This document shows, in pieces, positions 42,329 through 52,194 of a stretch of DNA of 64,000 bases (within the stretch, counting starts at the first letter, position 1; each line of letters starts with the position of its first letter). A model generated the notes under the pieces. It searched no databases. It was not told the origin of the DNA and was given only the letters and a program-made list of their open reading frames with translations. Source of the DNA: Exiguobacterium qingdaonense (GTDB lineage Bacteria; Bacillota; Bacilli; Exiguobacteriales; Exiguobacteriaceae); the NCBI RefSeq assembly GCF_018617855.1, contig NZ_JACSKY010000008.1:52656-116655 (forward strand), read 5' to 3'. The translations under genes were made by a program, and so were the position numbers.

Positions 42329-42756
42329 TGGACGTAACGACATTAGTAGACGAGGCACGACTCGACTCTTTCATCCATCTGATTGAGGTCATCGATGAAC
42401 ATTTACCTGCCGGGTTTGAAAAGACGACCGATGGACATGGGATTCATTACGTCGTTCCGCTCGACACATATCCGTCTGGGTATCATGTCACACCCCACAC
42501 CCCATTACCATTCATCAGTGTGATTGCTCAAAAACGACATGTCGGACTTTATCACATGGGGATTTACTCTGACCCTGAATTGCTCGCCTGGTTCGAACAG
42601 GAGTATGCAAAACGCGTGACGACAAAACTCGATATGGGAAAAAGCTGCATTCGTTTCAATAACGTAAAGCGAATCCCATTTGACTTGGTCGGAGAACTCG
42701 TCGAAAAGATGACTGTCGATGAGTGGATTCAGCGCTACGAAGGAAATCGGGGCTAA
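42328..42756 (+). CDS. DUF1801-type (YdhG-like) protein
   Basis: A 142-residue protein with EVIDEHLPAGFEKT near the start, PLPFISVIAQKRHVGLYHMG in the middle and KSCIRFNNVKRIPFDLV near the end. This pattern is that of DUF1801/YdhG-like proteins, related to the iron chaperone Fra of Bacillus. The ATG at 42328 overlaps the upstream stop codon. Function here is unknown. Confidence 0.72.
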   Translation: MDVTTLVDEARLDSFIHLIEVIDEHLPAGFEKTTDGHGIHYVVPLDTYPSGYHVTPHTPLPFISVIAQKRHVGLYHMGIYSDPELLAWFEQEYAKRVTTKLDMGKSCIRFNNVKRIPFDLVGELVEKMTVDEWIQRYEGNRG

Positions 42757-42833
42757 CCTTTCGATTTTTAGCACATCCTATCCTAAACTTCTATTCGATG
42801 TGCGCTATGCTAGAAGAAAAGGAGGGACGCCTC

Positions 42834-43475
42834 ATGCCACGTTGGCTTAAAATCACTTTGTTTTTACTGGTGTTCGGTACGTTGTTCTACATTACCCATT
42901 TTCATTACGAGTTGCGTCCGTCCGATATCCGAGATTTGATTCTCTCGTTCGGCTGGTGGGGCCCACTCGTGTTTATCCTACTCTACGCCATCGGGCCCGT
43001 CGCTTTTTTACCGACTTCCGTCCTCTCTCTCGGAGCGGGTCTCGCATTCGGGGTGTGGCCAGGGGTCCTCTACATCATCATCGGGGCGACAGCGGCTGCG
43101 ACGACCGGTTATGTTATGGGACGTTTCTTCGGACGTTCCGTTGTGAATGTCGATCGCTACCCATGGTCAGAGAAGCTGTTCGCACAAATGGAACGCCGTG
43201 GATTTTTATACGTTTTCATCCTACGTCTCATCCCGATCGTCAGTTTTGACTTACTGAGCTACGCAGGTGGAATCTCTCGCGTTCGTTTCCGCGCCTTTGT
43301 TCTTGCGACCGTTTTCGGCATGATTCCCGGGACACTCGCCTACAGCTTTCTCGGAGCGAGCCTCGCTTCGGGTAGCGTCACGACAATCGTCATCGCCGCG
43401 CTCGTCTTCGCCGGGTTGATTGTCGTCACATACATCTTCCGTGAGCCCGTCAAGAAATGGCTTGGGTTAAATTAA
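42834..43475 (+). CDS. TVP38/TMEM64 (DedA-like) membrane protein
   Basis: A 213-residue membrane protein with about six hydrophobic segments. GPVAFLPTSVLSLGAGLAFG, TTGYVMGRFFGR and LRLIPIVSFDLLSYAGG, with the conserved Gly-Arg and Phe-Arg re-entrant motifs, identify the family. Recent work links DedA and VTT proteins to lipid carrier recycling; the substrate here is not known. The ATG at 42834 has GGAGGG 7 nt upstream. Confidence 0.87.
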   Translation: MPRWLKITLFLLVFGTLFYITHFHYELRPSDIRDLILSFGWWGPLVFILLYAIGPVAFLPTSVLSLGAGLAFGVWPGVLYIIIGATAAATTGYVMGRFFGRSVVNVDRYPWSEKLFAQMERRGFLYVFILRLIPIVSFDLLSYAGGISRVRFRAFVLATVFGMIPGTLAYSFLGASLASGSVTTIVIAALVFAGLIVVTYIFREPVKKWLGLN

Positions 43476-43486
43476 GTACTCACAAT

Positions 43487-43508
43487 AAGAGCCTCGTGCT
43501 CTTTTTTT
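43487..43508 (+). terminator. Terminator of the TVP38 gene
   Basis: AAGAGC and GCTCTT flank CTCGT and are followed by a run of T. Confidence 0.8.
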
Positions 43509-43601
43509 GTTATGGATGCGCAATGTTCATAAACATCTGTGACATTTGTCCGATATGAATAGAGCCCCACCAAATAAACATAAGAATGCGAGGAATAAAG
43601 A

Positions 43602-45134
43602 ATGAGTTTCACCAAAAGAAATCAGTTGATGTTGTTGACGACGTTGTTGATTGTGATGACATCGGTCATCGTTCATTTGCTTCACCGATTTACGGATTTT
43701 GCTTACACGTATACGATTTTACGAAACGGTGCGGATGGCTATGTGTATTCAGCTACGACATGGGTTCTGTTCGTCCTCCCGCTTCTTCTCTTCGGAATGA
43801 TGCTCGTCACGATGAAGCGAGAAAGCTCAACTTTCTCTTATTGGATGATGCTCACGCTCACGTTCTCTAGCATTTCGACAGTCGCGGGCGGACAAGGACT
43901 CGTTGAGTATCACTTCTCTATCTTCATCGTACTCGCAATATTATCGTTCATGCGTCGCATCGACTTGATTTTATATAGCGCTGGTATCTTTGCCGTCCAA
44001 CATTTAGCAGGGTATTTCTTATTTCCTGAAATGATTTGTGGAACGAGCGATTATCCCTTCAGCTTATTGCTCGTCCATGCCGTGTACTTAATTTTACTCA
44101 GCATGGTACTCGTTGCTCAAATCTATTTCCGCAACAAGGAAACGGAACGTGTCGAAACGCAAGAACGAGAGACAAACGAGTTGGTACGAAAGGCGATTCA
44201 AGATGTCAGTTCACTCGTCCAATCGTTGAATAATCACGCAGAAGAACTCGAATCCGCAGCGACCCAATCTCTCGAATCAGGTAAGCAAATCGCTGTCACG
44301 GTCGACCCGATTGTCGCACATGCCTCATCACAGCAAAGCTCCATGATTCAGGGGGCGGACGAAATCCAATCGATCCGTTCGCTCACGGCGCTCATTCAAG
44401 AGCGAATGGCACAGACGGCCTCGGCCTCTTCTCGGATTGCCAAAGATGCCCTCTCTGGTAATGAAGATATGCGACTCATGGAGATGAAAGTACAAGAGAT
44501 CATTACCGAATCGGAACAACTCGACCGTATCGTCGCGACGATGTCCAATCGTTCAACTGAAATTCAAAGTATCTTACAGCAAGTCGGCTCAATCAGTGAA
44601 CAGACAAATATGCTTGCGTTGAACGCTTCAATCGAGGCAGCGCGTGCCGGAGAGGCTGGTCGTGGATTCGCCGTCGTCGCCTCTGAAGTCGGGAAGCTCG
44701 CGGCCCAGTCACGTGAGTACGCATCCGAGATGACCCGTGTTCTTAGTGGATTGATGGAAGACACGACTGTCGTGTCAAAGTCTGCCCATCTTTTCAAACA
44801 AGCAACAGAGAACTGTCAAACGGTCACACATGATGTCACCGCCGTCTTTGGACGCCTTACGGACGATGTTTCTGAAATCGACGCACAAATCGCTTCGATT
44901 CAAGAGACACGCCAACGGGTCACGACACAAATGGAAACGCTCGAGACACGTCTCGAATCGACGAAACATGCGGCAAGCGAACTTCAGCAACAGATTCACT
45001 ATGTTGCCGCCGCAACGGAAGAACAAGTCGCCATTCAAAAAGAGCTCAGTTCGATGTCGGATCGACTCGCTGTGACGGCAAACTCGCTCGAAGATGTGAC
45101 GACTCAACTTGACGACCATTCAAAGCGTACCTAA
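43602..45134 (+). CDS. Methyl-accepting chemotaxis protein with a six-helix membrane sensor
   Basis: A 510-residue receptor. The N-terminal 185 residues form about six membrane helices with no large outer domain and include [16 protein letters not shown] and [13 protein letters not shown], a His-containing membrane sensor also seen in cyclases. The cytoplasmic coiled-coil carries the hairpin tip [27 protein letters not shown] (quoted in part: [16 protein letters not shown]), which binds CheA and CheW. Methylation helices flank it. No HAMP domain is obvious. The signal is unknown; membrane state or oxygen-linked sensing are possibilities. Confidence 0.88.
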   Translation: MSFTKRNQLMLLTTLLIVMTSVIVHLLHRFTDFAYTYTILRNGADGYVYSATTWVLFVLPLLLFGMMLVTMKRESSTFSYWMMLTLTFSSISTVAGGQGLVEYHFSIFIVLAILSFMRRIDLILYSAGIFAVQHLAGYFLFPEMICGTSDYPFSLLLVHAVYLILLSMVLVAQIYFRNKETERVETQERETNELVRKAIQDVSSLVQSLNNHAEELESAATQSLESGKQIAVTVDPIVAHASSQQSSMIQGADEIQSIRSLTALIQERMAQTASASSRIAKDALSGNEDMRLMEMKVQEIITESEQLDRIVATMSNRSTEIQSILQQVGSISEQTNMLALNASIEAARAGEAGRGFAVVASEVGKLAAQSREYASEMTRVLSGLMEDTTVVSKSAHLFKQATENCQTVTHDVTAVFGRLTDDVSEIDAQIASIQETRQRVTTQMETLETRLESTKHAASELQQQIHYVAAATEEQVAIQKELSSMSDRLAVTANSLEDVTTQLDDHSKRT

Positions 45135-45137
45135 ACA

Positions 45138-45172
45138 AGATACCCCCGACTAAACAGTCAGGGGTATCTTTC
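45138..45172. terminator. Bidirectional terminator between chemotaxis and SDR genes
   Basis: GATACCCC and GGGGTATC with inner GACT/AGTC pairs and an AAAC loop; T-runs at one side. Lies between convergent genes. Confidence 0.88.
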
Positions 45173-46030
45173 CTATTGATCAAGCAATTGACGAATCCCT
45201 TCAGTGAGCGGTGTGACCGGACGCCCGAGCACCGGCTCAAAGTCGCTCTCATGAATTTCAAGCGTACCTTGACGAATGCTCTTTTGAATGCCGGTGAGAA
45301 GCGCGACAACGTCATCGGGCATCCCCGCACCACGCATCGTTTCTTCATACGCCTCGAGGTTCAGCTCCTGCATCATGACGTCCCGCCCTAACACTTCACT
45401 GAGCGCATCGACCAAGTCCTGTTGGGTATGGAGTGGTCCAGACAATTCGTACACCGCACTTTCTTGTTCTTCTTTTAACAGGACGTTCGCCGCCGCTTCC
45501 GCATAATCTTGTTGCGGCGCCCAACCGACTTTCCCGTCCCGGGCCGCCGTAATCCATGGGGCCCCGTCGAGTACGGCTTGAATGCTCGATAATTCGTTCT
45601 CTAAGTACCAGTTGTTACGTAAAAACGCGTACGGTATCCCTGATTCCACGATCGCTTCCTCGGTGGCGACATGCGGAGGTGCCATCAAGTTTTCACTGTC
45701 TGTCGCATCGGCGAGGCTCGTGTAGGCGATGAATGAAACACCTGCCCGTTTTGCCGCCTCGACCGCGTTCGTGTGTTGGCGAATCCGCTCATCATTGTCT
45801 CCATCTGCCGAGATGATCAACAGCCGTTCGACGCCTTTGAACGCTTCATCAAGTGTGTCGGGTTGATCGAAATCTCCGTGTCGCACGTCAACGCCACGTT
45901 CTTTGAGTGACGATGCTTTCTCCGGATTGCGTACACTGACAGCGAGGTCATTCGCATCAATCGACTTGAGTAACTCTTCTACGATTTTCGATCCTAGTTT
46001 ACCGGTCGCCCCGGTGACTAAATACTTCAT
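45173..46030 (-). CDS. NAD(P)-binding SDR/NmrA-type oxidoreductase (QorB-like)
   Basis: A 285-residue atypical SDR. YLVTGATGKLGSKIVEEL binds the nucleotide; RNPEKASSLKERGVDVRHGDF and FLRNNWYLENEL are typical of NmrA/QorB quinone reductases. The classical YxxxK pair is absent, as in that group. The ATG at 46030 has GGAGGGATTCC directly upstream; the frame extends 21 codons further without support. Confidence 0.87.
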   Translation of the reverse strand: MKYLVTGATGKLGSKIVEELLKSIDANDLAVSVRNPEKASSLKERGVDVRHGDFDQPDTLDEAFKGVERLLIISADGDNDERIRQHTNAVEAAKRAGVSFIAYTSLADATDSENLMAPPHVATEEAIVESGIPYAFLRNNWYLENELSSIQAVLDGAPWITAARDGKVGWAPQQDYAEAAANVLLKEEQESAVYELSGPLHTQQDLVDALSEVLGRDVMMQELNLEAYEETMRGAGMPDDVVALLTGIQKSIRQGTLEIHESDFEPVLGRPVTPLTEGIRQLLDQ

Positions 46031-46089
46031 GGAATCCCTCCTTTGCTCACATGATTCACTCTTCCCGTTCACACGATCCGTCACACCTA

Positions 46090-47169
46090 TCACGTTTGAT
46101 CCGAGACGATATGGATATCAACCTGCTTCAATTCCCGCATGATGACGTTCACAATCGATCCACGCATAACTTCTTGCCAGCGTGTCCGTGCCGATTGTCC
46201 GAGAATTAACTGGGTGACCCGTTTCTCCCGCGCCGTGATCGTTAAACTCTTTGTGAGGTCTTTCCTCGGTACGTTTATCACAATCACTTCTGCCTGAAAT
46301 GATGCCCCTTGCTCCCGGACTTCTTTTAAAATAGCAGTTTGTTTGGGATTTAATTTTCTTTCATCATTATGGAGTACAGACAAGATAAAGAGTTTCGCTT
46401 TGAGTCGACTTGCCATGCGAAATCCTCGATAAATTAAGTATCTCGCATTGTCATTGAGCTGAATGCAGACCATGATTCGTTCTTGGAGAAGCGTCGGATC
46501 AGAGACTACGTTTTTTCGGGTCCGATACACTTGGTCATCGACTTCATCCGCTACTTGCCGAAGCGCAATCTCACGAAGGCTCGATAAATTGGTCAGCGTA
46601 AAGAATGACGATAAACTTTGTTCGATTTTTTCCGGTCGATAAATCTTCCCTTGTTTCATGCGTTCTTGAAGCGTTTGTGGTGTCACATCGACGAGTAAAA
46701 TTTCGTCTGCTTGATTGAGGAAAAGATCTGGAATCCGTTCTCTTACCTCGACACCTGTAATACCTTTAACCGTCAACAGTAAACTTTCAAAATGCTGAAT
46801 GTTTACGGCCGCATACACATCGATCCCATTTTCTAATAAGACCTGTACATCTTGATATCGCTTCGCACGTACAGAGCCTGGAGCATTCGTATGGGCCAGC
46901 TCATCGACGAGGACAATGGCAGGGTGAATCGTCAAAATCGTCTCGACATCTAACTCCTTCAGTTCATGTCCTTTATAGGAGATGGAAAGAAGAGGGATGA
47001 CCGGCAAATCGCCAATCATCTTCTCTGTTTCTTTCCGTCCATGCGTCTCAATCAATCCAATCATGACCGTGACACCTTCTTGTTGACGTGCCCATGCATC
47101 CGCTAACATTTTATACGTTTTGCCGACACCTGGTGCGGCCCCGATGTAGAGACGAAGTTTTTCTTTCAT
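46090..47169 (-). CDS. kdpD: Short KdpD (sensor part without histidine kinase)
   Basis: A 359-residue protein holding only the KdpD N-terminal domain with Walker A GAAPGVGKT (10-18) and VDELAHTNAPGS, and a universal-stress-protein-like domain (about 240-355) with LILGQSARTRWQEV. Full KdpD sensors have about 900 residues with transmembrane and kinase parts; these are absent and no kdpE lies nearby. The USP domain of related KdpD proteins binds c-di-AMP, and this operon also has a c-di-AMP riboswitch. The start overlaps the kdpC stop by one base. Confidence 0.9.
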   Translation of the reverse strand: MKEKLRLYIGAAPGVGKTYKMLADAWARQQEGVTVMIGLIETHGRKETEKMIGDLPVIPLLSISYKGHELKELDVETILTIHPAIVLVDELAHTNAPGSVRAKRYQDVQVLLENGIDVYAAVNIQHFESLLLTVKGITGVEVRERIPDLFLNQADEILLVDVTPQTLQERMKQGKIYRPEKIEQSLSSFFTLTNLSSLREIALRQVADEVDDQVYRTRKNVVSDPTLLQERIMVCIQLNDNARYLIYRGFRMASRLKAKLFILSVLHNDERKLNPKQTAILKEVREQGASFQAEVIVINVPRKDLTKSLTITAREKRVTQLILGQSARTRWQEVMRGSIVNVIMRELKQVDIHIVSDQT

Positions 47170-47660
47170 CAGTCCATCTCATCCAACGCGAGGTTCATCA
47201 TGAGGACGTTGACGTACGGTTCACCGTCCGCCGTATTTTGAATGACAGCTTCGACTTCAGCCGTCGCCATCGAACGTGCGTCGCTGATACGATCGACTTG
47301 TGACATCGCATGTTCCATCGAGATATGCGGATCCAGTCCTGATCCCGATGTCTCAATCGCTCCCGGAAGTTCAGGGTCGTGTTTCGGACGGTTTGGATTG
47401 CTTTCTGCCATGTTATCGCCGCCCGATTGACCAGTGAGTTGATCGACTGCTGTTGGTCGGCCGTGGAAGTAGCCTTCAGAAACGAAAGGTTGTGCGATCC
47501 ACTTTGATCCAATCTGTTCACCATCTCGTTCAATCAAACTACCTTCAGCCTGACTCGGAAATAGTGCCTGACCTACTACTGTTAAAGCGAGTGGATAAGC
47601 CACACCGCATAAGACCATCGTCAAGCTGACGACGATACCTACTTGTTTTATAGAAGACAT
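47169..47660 (-). CDS. kdpC: Potassium-transporting ATPase subunit C
   Basis: A 163-residue single-span membrane protein of the KdpFABC potassium pump. One N-terminal helix, then GSKWIAQPFVSEGYFHGRPTA and ETSGSGLDPHISMEHAMSQV, the KdpC signatures. The ATG at 47660 follows GAGGTGG; the open frame reaches three codons further. It stabilises the complex between KdpA and KdpB. Confidence 0.93.
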   Translation of the reverse strand: MSSIKQVGIVVSLTMVLCGVAYPLALTVVGQALFPSQAEGSLIERDGEQIGSKWIAQPFVSEGYFHGRPTAVDQLTGQSGGDNMAESNPNRPKHDPELPGAIETSGSGLDPHISMEHAMSQVDRISDARSMATAEVEAVIQNTADGEPYVNVLMMNLALDEMD

Positions 47661-47670
47661 TCGGTCCACC

Positions 47671-49692
47671 TCACATGAATAAGTTTAAGACGACATCGAG
47701 TGCTTTGATTCCTAAGAATGGAACAATCACACCGCCGACACCGTAAACGAGTATATTTCTACGTAATAACTTCTCCGGACCGACCGGATCATAACGAACG
47801 CCTTTCATCGCAATCGGAATGAGCAGTGGGATGATCAAGGCGTTAAAGAGGAGGGCGGCCAAAATCGCTGACTCTGGTGAACCTAGACGCATCACGTTCA
47901 ACCAATCCATCTCTGGAATAAAGGCGACGAACATCGCTGGCAAAATGGCGAAGTATTTGGCCACATCGTTCGCAATCGAGAACGTCGTCAAGGCACCTCG
48001 TGTCATCAGTAATTGCTTACCGATTTCAACCACTTCAATGATTTTCGTCGGATTTGAATCCAAATCAATCATGTTTGCCGCTTCTTTCGCGGCCTGCGTC
48101 CCGGAGTTCATAGCGAGACCGACATCTGCCTGCGCAAGTGCCGGGGCATCATTCGTCCCGTCTCCCGTCATCGCGACAAGATGACCTGCTTGTTGCTCTG
48201 CTTTAATGACGCGAATCTTATCTTCTGGTTTACATTCGGCTACAAACTCATCGACACCGGCTTCACGGGCAATCGTCGCCGCCGTCAACGGATTATCTCC
48301 CGTACACATGATGGTCTTGATCCCCATTTGGCGAAGTCGGTCGAACCGTTCACGCATGCCTGGCTTCACCGTATCTTTCAAGTGAATCACACCGACAATT
48401 CGCGCATCTTCACAGATGACGAGCGGTGTGCCCCCCTCTTTCGAGATCACATCGACGCAATCCTGTAAATCGTTCGGGACGCTCCCACCTTGAGCAACGA
48501 CCCACTCAATGATGGATGATGCTGCACCTTTTCGGACGCATCGACCGTCTGCCAAGTCAAGTCCCGACATGCGCGTCTCCGCTTTAAATGGGATGATGAC
48601 CGCACCTTGTTTCGGTGACTCATCTAACTCTCCCCAGCGTTCTTTCGCAAGCGTCAACACAGACCGACCTTCTGGCGTCTCGTCTTCAAGTGATGTCAAA
48701 ACGGCGACTCCAAGCGCTTGTGAAGCTGTGACACCTTCTACTGGGACGACTTCAAACGCCATCCGATTTCCGAACGTGATGGTCCCCGTCTTATCTAAAA
48801 TGATGGTCCGAATATCCCCAGCTGCCTCGACGGCCTTTCCACTCATCGCAATGACATTGAATCGTGTGACGCGGTCCATCCCGGCAATTCCAATCGCGGA
48901 TAAGAGCCCTCCGATTGTCGTTGGGATAAGACAGACGAGTAGCGCAATCAAGATTGGTGGTGACAATTGAAATCCTAGATAACTCGTGAGCGCAGGTAAT
49001 GTCAAGACGACGAGCAAGAAAATCATACTGAGTGAAACGAGGAGGAGCGATAACGCTATCTCGTTTGGTGTTTTTTGACGCTTTGAGCCCTCGACAAGGG
49101 CGATCATCTGGTCAAGGAACGACTCCCCTGGGTCACTCGTGATTTTGACTTCGATCCGGTCACTGACGACAAGTGTTCCTCCGATGACTGATGAAAAATC
49201 ACCACCAGATTCTTTGATGACCGGTGCGGATTCTCCTGTAATCGCCGATTCGTCAATCGAAGCGAGCCCAGCGATCATTTCGCCGTCTCCCGGCACGTAG
49301 TCTCCGGCGCGCACTTCGACGATATCTCCTTTTCGGAGGAGCGACGAAGCGACTTCCTCTATCCCGTTTTTTACAATCCGACGTGCCATTACATCATTTT
49401 TCGATGCACGAAGCGTTGCGGCCTGCGCCTTCCCCCGACCTTCCGCAATCGCTTCGGCGAAATTGGCGAACCATAATGTGACGAGCAAGATGAGCGTCAC
49501 TGCCAAATGAAAGCCTCGCATTTCCTCTGACATGATGGTATACACGAGCGATAATAAGAACCCGCCCCATACGAGAAACATGACCGGTTGTTTCACCATC
49601 GTCCGTGGATCTAATTTTTTCACACCGTCCCACATGGCAGGAACAATCAAGCTCGCGTCAAAGCCGCGTGTCTGTTTTTCTAGTTCATTCAT
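47671..49692 (-). CDS. kdpB: Potassium-transporting P-type ATPase subunit B
   Basis: A 673-residue P-type ATPase. The phosphorylated Asp is in [12 protein letters not shown], the TGES loop in [10 protein letters not shown] and the hinge in [18 protein letters not shown]. Seven helices are expected. It powers potassium uptake through KdpA at low external potassium. GGAGAG lies 8 nt upstream of the ATG. Confidence 0.96.
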   Translation of the reverse strand: MNELEKQTRGFDASLIVPAMWDGVKKLDPRTMVKQPVMFLVWGGFLLSLVYTIMSEEMRGFHLAVTLILLVTLWFANFAEAIAEGRGKAQAATLRASKNDVMARRIVKNGIEEVASSLLRKGDIVEVRAGDYVPGDGEMIAGLASIDESAITGESAPVIKESGGDFSSVIGGTLVVSDRIEVKITSDPGESFLDQMIALVEGSKRQKTPNEIALSLLLVSLSMIFLLVVLTLPALTSYLGFQLSPPILIALLVCLIPTTIGGLLSAIGIAGMDRVTRFNVIAMSGKAVEAAGDIRTIILDKTGTITFGNRMAFEVVPVEGVTASQALGVAVLTSLEDETPEGRSVLTLAKERWGELDESPKQGAVIIPFKAETRMSGLDLADGRCVRKGAASSIIEWVVAQGGSVPNDLQDCVDVISKEGGTPLVICEDARIVGVIHLKDTVKPGMRERFDRLRQMGIKTIMCTGDNPLTAATIAREAGVDEFVAECKPEDKIRVIKAEQQAGHLVAMTGDGTNDAPALAQADVGLAMNSGTQAAKEAANMIDLDSNPTKIIEVVEIGKQLLMTRGALTTFSIANDVAKYFAILPAMFVAFIPEMDWLNVMRLGSPESAILAALLFNALIIPLLIPIAMKGVRYDPVGPEKLLRRNILVYGVGGVIVPFLGIKALDVVLNLFM

Positions 49693-49711
49693 CTTCTATT
49701 CTCTCCTATGT

Positions 49712-51349
49712 TCAACGTATCATGAGCCATTCAGCGAATGGTCCTAGCAACAATACAGGTAGGAACGTCAAGGCACCGACAATCAATATCACACCGAAAA
49801 GGAGTGACGCAAACAGCGGCGTGTCCGTTCGAAGTGCACCTTCTTCCGTCACGTATGGTTTCATTTGAAGACTACCCGCCATCGCCACCATCAATAAAAG
49901 TGGAATGTATCGACCGAAGAACATGGCAAACCCTGCCGTGATATTCCAAAACGGCGTCGCATCCAACAATCCTTCAAATCCAGATCCGTTGTTGGCGACA
50001 GCGGATGTATACTCATACAAGATTTGGGAAATCCCATGTGGTCCCGCGTTCGTGATGGCTTCCTGTCCAGCCGGTAACACAAGCGCCAAGAAGGTGAATC
50101 CTAAAATGAGGAGAGGAGAGACGAGCAGTGTCAATGCGACAAGTTTCATCTCACGTCCTTCGATTTTCTTACCAAGCACTGTCGGTGTCTGTCCAATCAA
50201 GAGGGTTGCGACAAAAATGGTGATGATCACATACATCATCAAGTTCATGAAACCGGCACCGACTCCACCAAAGACGACGTTCAACATCATATTGCCCATC
50301 AAGATGATGCCACCTAACGATGGAAGTGAGTCATGCATCGCATTGACTGCACCCGTTTCAGCTGCCGTCGTAATCGCGCTGTAAAGGGCTGTGCCGATTG
50401 CACCAAAACGCATCTCTTGTCCGTGCAAGGATGGATTTGAATATAATACGGCGTACATGGCAATCGCCCCAATCAAAAACAAGAAGAGCATGACACTAAA
50501 ATATATGAACCCCTGTTTGCGTTTTTTTGCCATCGATCCGTAAATGAACGGAAGCGACATCGGCAATAATAGCATCAAGAAGAGATGGATGTAGTTCGTC
50601 CATTCAGTCGGATTTTCAAACGGATGTGCTCCATTGACCGCATAATAACCGCCACCGTTATTCCCGAGTTGTTTGATAACTTCAAATGATGCAATCGGTC
50701 CGCGCTGAATCGTTTGACTTGCGCCTTCGAGTGTTGTGACGACAGCATTCGGACTAAGTGTCTGTGGAACCCCGAATGCAATCAACAATATTCCGAAAAA
50801 CATGCTAATTGGTATGAGCACATACACAATGATGCGCACGAAGTCGAAATAGAACTGACCGAGCGGCTTTCCAAGAACCCCTCGAATGAATGCCAGTGCC
50901 ATTGTAAATGCCATCGTTGGCGCAACGAACATGAGCGTCGATAGGACGAACATCTGCGATAAATGAGAGAGCGCCTCCCCCGAGTAGTGCTGTTGATCTG
51001 TATTCGTCATAAAACTAATGGCCGTATGGAAGGCGAGATGCCAATCTAAATTAACGGCTCCGTTCGGATTGAACGGCAACACGCCTTGGAAGCGAAGCAA
51101 CACGTATCCAATCAATAAAAATAGTAAATTGAGTGTCAAAAAATCTTTTGCATAACCAAACCACGATTGCTTCTCGCGCTCATTTATTCGAAGGCGACGT
51201 GTGATTCTCGTCTCGAGCGCTTTCCCTACATAGTTTGGTCGCTCTTGAATCGGTACAAACCGGCGTCCGACATAGCCCCCTAAAATAGCACTGGCTGTCA
51301 TCGTGATCGCGATGAGCAGACTCAATGTGATGATGAATGTAACCCACAT
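49712..51349 (-). CDS. kdpA: Potassium-transporting ATPase subunit A
   Basis: A 545-residue channel-like subunit with about ten helices and four selectivity-filter repeats; readable examples are SFMTNTDQQHYSGE and AVANNGSGFEGL. LGNNGGGYYAVNGAHPFENP is also typical of KdpA. It binds potassium and passes it to the KdpB canonical site. Follows kdpF by 22 nt. Confidence 0.96.
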   Translation of the reverse strand: MWVTFIITLSLLIAITMTASAILGGYVGRRFVPIQERPNYVGKALETRITRRLRINEREKQSWFGYAKDFLTLNLLFLLIGYVLLRFQGVLPFNPNGAVNLDWHLAFHTAISFMTNTDQQHYSGEALSHLSQMFVLSTLMFVAPTMAFTMALAFIRGVLGKPLGQFYFDFVRIIVYVLIPISMFFGILLIAFGVPQTLSPNAVVTTLEGASQTIQRGPIASFEVIKQLGNNGGGYYAVNGAHPFENPTEWTNYIHLFLMLLLPMSLPFIYGSMAKKRKQGFIYFSVMLFLFLIGAIAMYAVLYSNPSLHGQEMRFGAIGTALYSAITTAAETGAVNAMHDSLPSLGGIILMGNMMLNVVFGGVGAGFMNLMMYVIITIFVATLLIGQTPTVLGKKIEGREMKLVALTLLVSPLLILGFTFLALVLPAGQEAITNAGPHGISQILYEYTSAVANNGSGFEGLLDATPFWNITAGFAMFFGRYIPLLLMVAMAGSLQMKPYVTEEGALRTDTPLFASLLFGVILIVGALTFLPVLLLGPFAEWLMIR

Positions 51350-51371
51350 CTTTCGTCATTCTCCTCTGTCG

Positions 51372-51452
51372 TTAAAATTTTTCTGGTTTTAGTAAAGCAA
51401 CAGTTAAGTAAGCGAGATACCCAATCCCAATTGCCAATATCGCAATATTCAT
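51372..51452 (-). CDS. kdpF: KdpF small subunit
   Basis: A 26-residue hydrophobic peptide, ending YLTVALLKPEKF, the pattern of KdpF peptides (a single helix followed by PE.F). GGGGTG lies 5 nt before the ATG. It stabilises the KdpABC complex. It follows a 33-codon ORF by 4 nt. Confidence 0.88.
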   Translation of the reverse strand: MNIAILAIGIGYLAYLTVALLKPEKF

Positions 51453-51456
51453 GTTC

Positions 51457-51558
51457 TCACCCCTGTTCATTCCAATACATCCGATCAATCGAACGTATCA
51501 TCATGTTCATCGATGTCACTAAACCGATGAGTAAAACAATTGCGAATAAATCAGTCAT
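51457..51558 (-). CDS. Small membrane protein upstream of kdpF
   Basis: A 33-residue ORF starting MTDLFAIVLLIGLVTS, one predicted membrane helix and a basic-amphipathic tail (MIRSIDRMYW). AGAGGG lies 6 nt upstream of its ATG and its stop is 4 nt before kdpF, so it is translated from the same riboswitch-controlled mRNA. I do not recognise a family. It may be a fourth small membrane subunit or a regulatory peptide of the Kdp pump; a leader role is also possible. Confidence 0.65.
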   Translation of the reverse strand: MTDLFAIVLLIGLVTSMNMMIRSIDRMYWNEQG

Positions 51559-51609
51559 AGCAAACCCTCTTTTTTAATTTTATTGACTTAATTTGACATT
51601 TTAAATAAA

Positions 51610-51797
51610 CAAAAAACCACAGGAGCAAGAAACGGCTCCAGTGGCATATCACTGAATGAGTCGGATCCCCCTAATAACGCCTACGAGGTTAGCTGTCGGA
51701 TTCGGGCCTGCCTAGGTTGGCCCTACCTCACTTGAGGATTCACCCCAGTCCAAAATGGACGGTGGGTCCCCCGCTTCCGTCTCCGGAACTCGGCGAA
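51610..51797 (-). ncRNA. ydaO/yuaA-type c-di-AMP riboswitch with terminator
   Basis: On the minus strand the conserved aptamer pieces appear in order: CGCCGA, GCGGGGGACCCA, GGGGTGAATCC, GGTAGGG, CCCGAATCCGACAGCTAACC and TCGTAGGCGT (51670-51797). A terminator follows, CCAC-GGAGC paired with GCTCC-GTGG and TTTTTTG (51610-51645). In known cases c-di-AMP binding turns transcription off, lowering potassium uptake when c-di-AMP is high. It lies 52 nt upstream of the 33-codon ORF and kdpF. Confidence 0.93.
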
Positions 51798-52150
51798 AAG
51801 ATTTCAACAATACGTATGAAGTTGATGAGATGGATATTACGCCGATTGAAAATGACTGTAAATAACTTTTTATAAATTTTTTCTCCATCTCGAATTATCA
51901 GATTAATCCGAATGATTTTTTTACCTTGATTATGATTTTTCATAAGTTTTTTAAATCCATGTTTCTTCTTTAATTAAATGAAATGTGAGCCTCTCTTCAA
52001 AATAGCTGATCCACGAATTCGTTTAAAATCATTTTATTCATCTAGCTATTCTAAATTTCAAGTGGGTTTGACCTTAAAATCATCGATTCATCTGTCACTC
52101 ACATGAAAGACCTTCTTCATCTATTTAAAAACATCATCCAGTCTTCAAAA
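51798..52150. other. AT-rich intergenic region between kdp and terC
   Basis: About 350 nt without a credible gene. It should hold the divergent kdp promoter on the minus strand, whose exact -35 and -10 I could not fix. Poly-T stretches and low complexity are frequent. No repeat with other parts of the window was noticed. Confidence 0.5.
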
Positions 52151-52152
52151 AA

Positions 52153-52190
52153 GTATTGACTTTAAGTTCGTGTGAACTTAAAGTCAATAC
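52153..52190. promoter_or_regulatory. 17-bp palindrome over the terC promoter, operator 1
   Basis: GTATTGACTTTAAGTTC (52153-52169) is exactly complementary to 52174-52190 with a 4-nt spacer. Its core AAGTTC-GTGT-GAACTT is shared with operator 2. A promoter lies inside: TTGACT at 52156-52161 and TAAAGT at 52179-52184, 17 nt apart. Confidence 0.8.
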
Positions 52191-52194
52191 ATAG

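Noticed and set aside
51740..51943. Minus-strand frame of 67 codons at the c-di-AMP riboswitch
   Set aside because: It overlaps the conserved aptamer, whose sequence is explained by RNA structure, and has no ribosome site.
52153..52190. Long palindrome before terC as a transcription terminator
   Set aside because: No T-run follows, a promoter lies inside it and its core is repeated at 52195, so an operator fits better.
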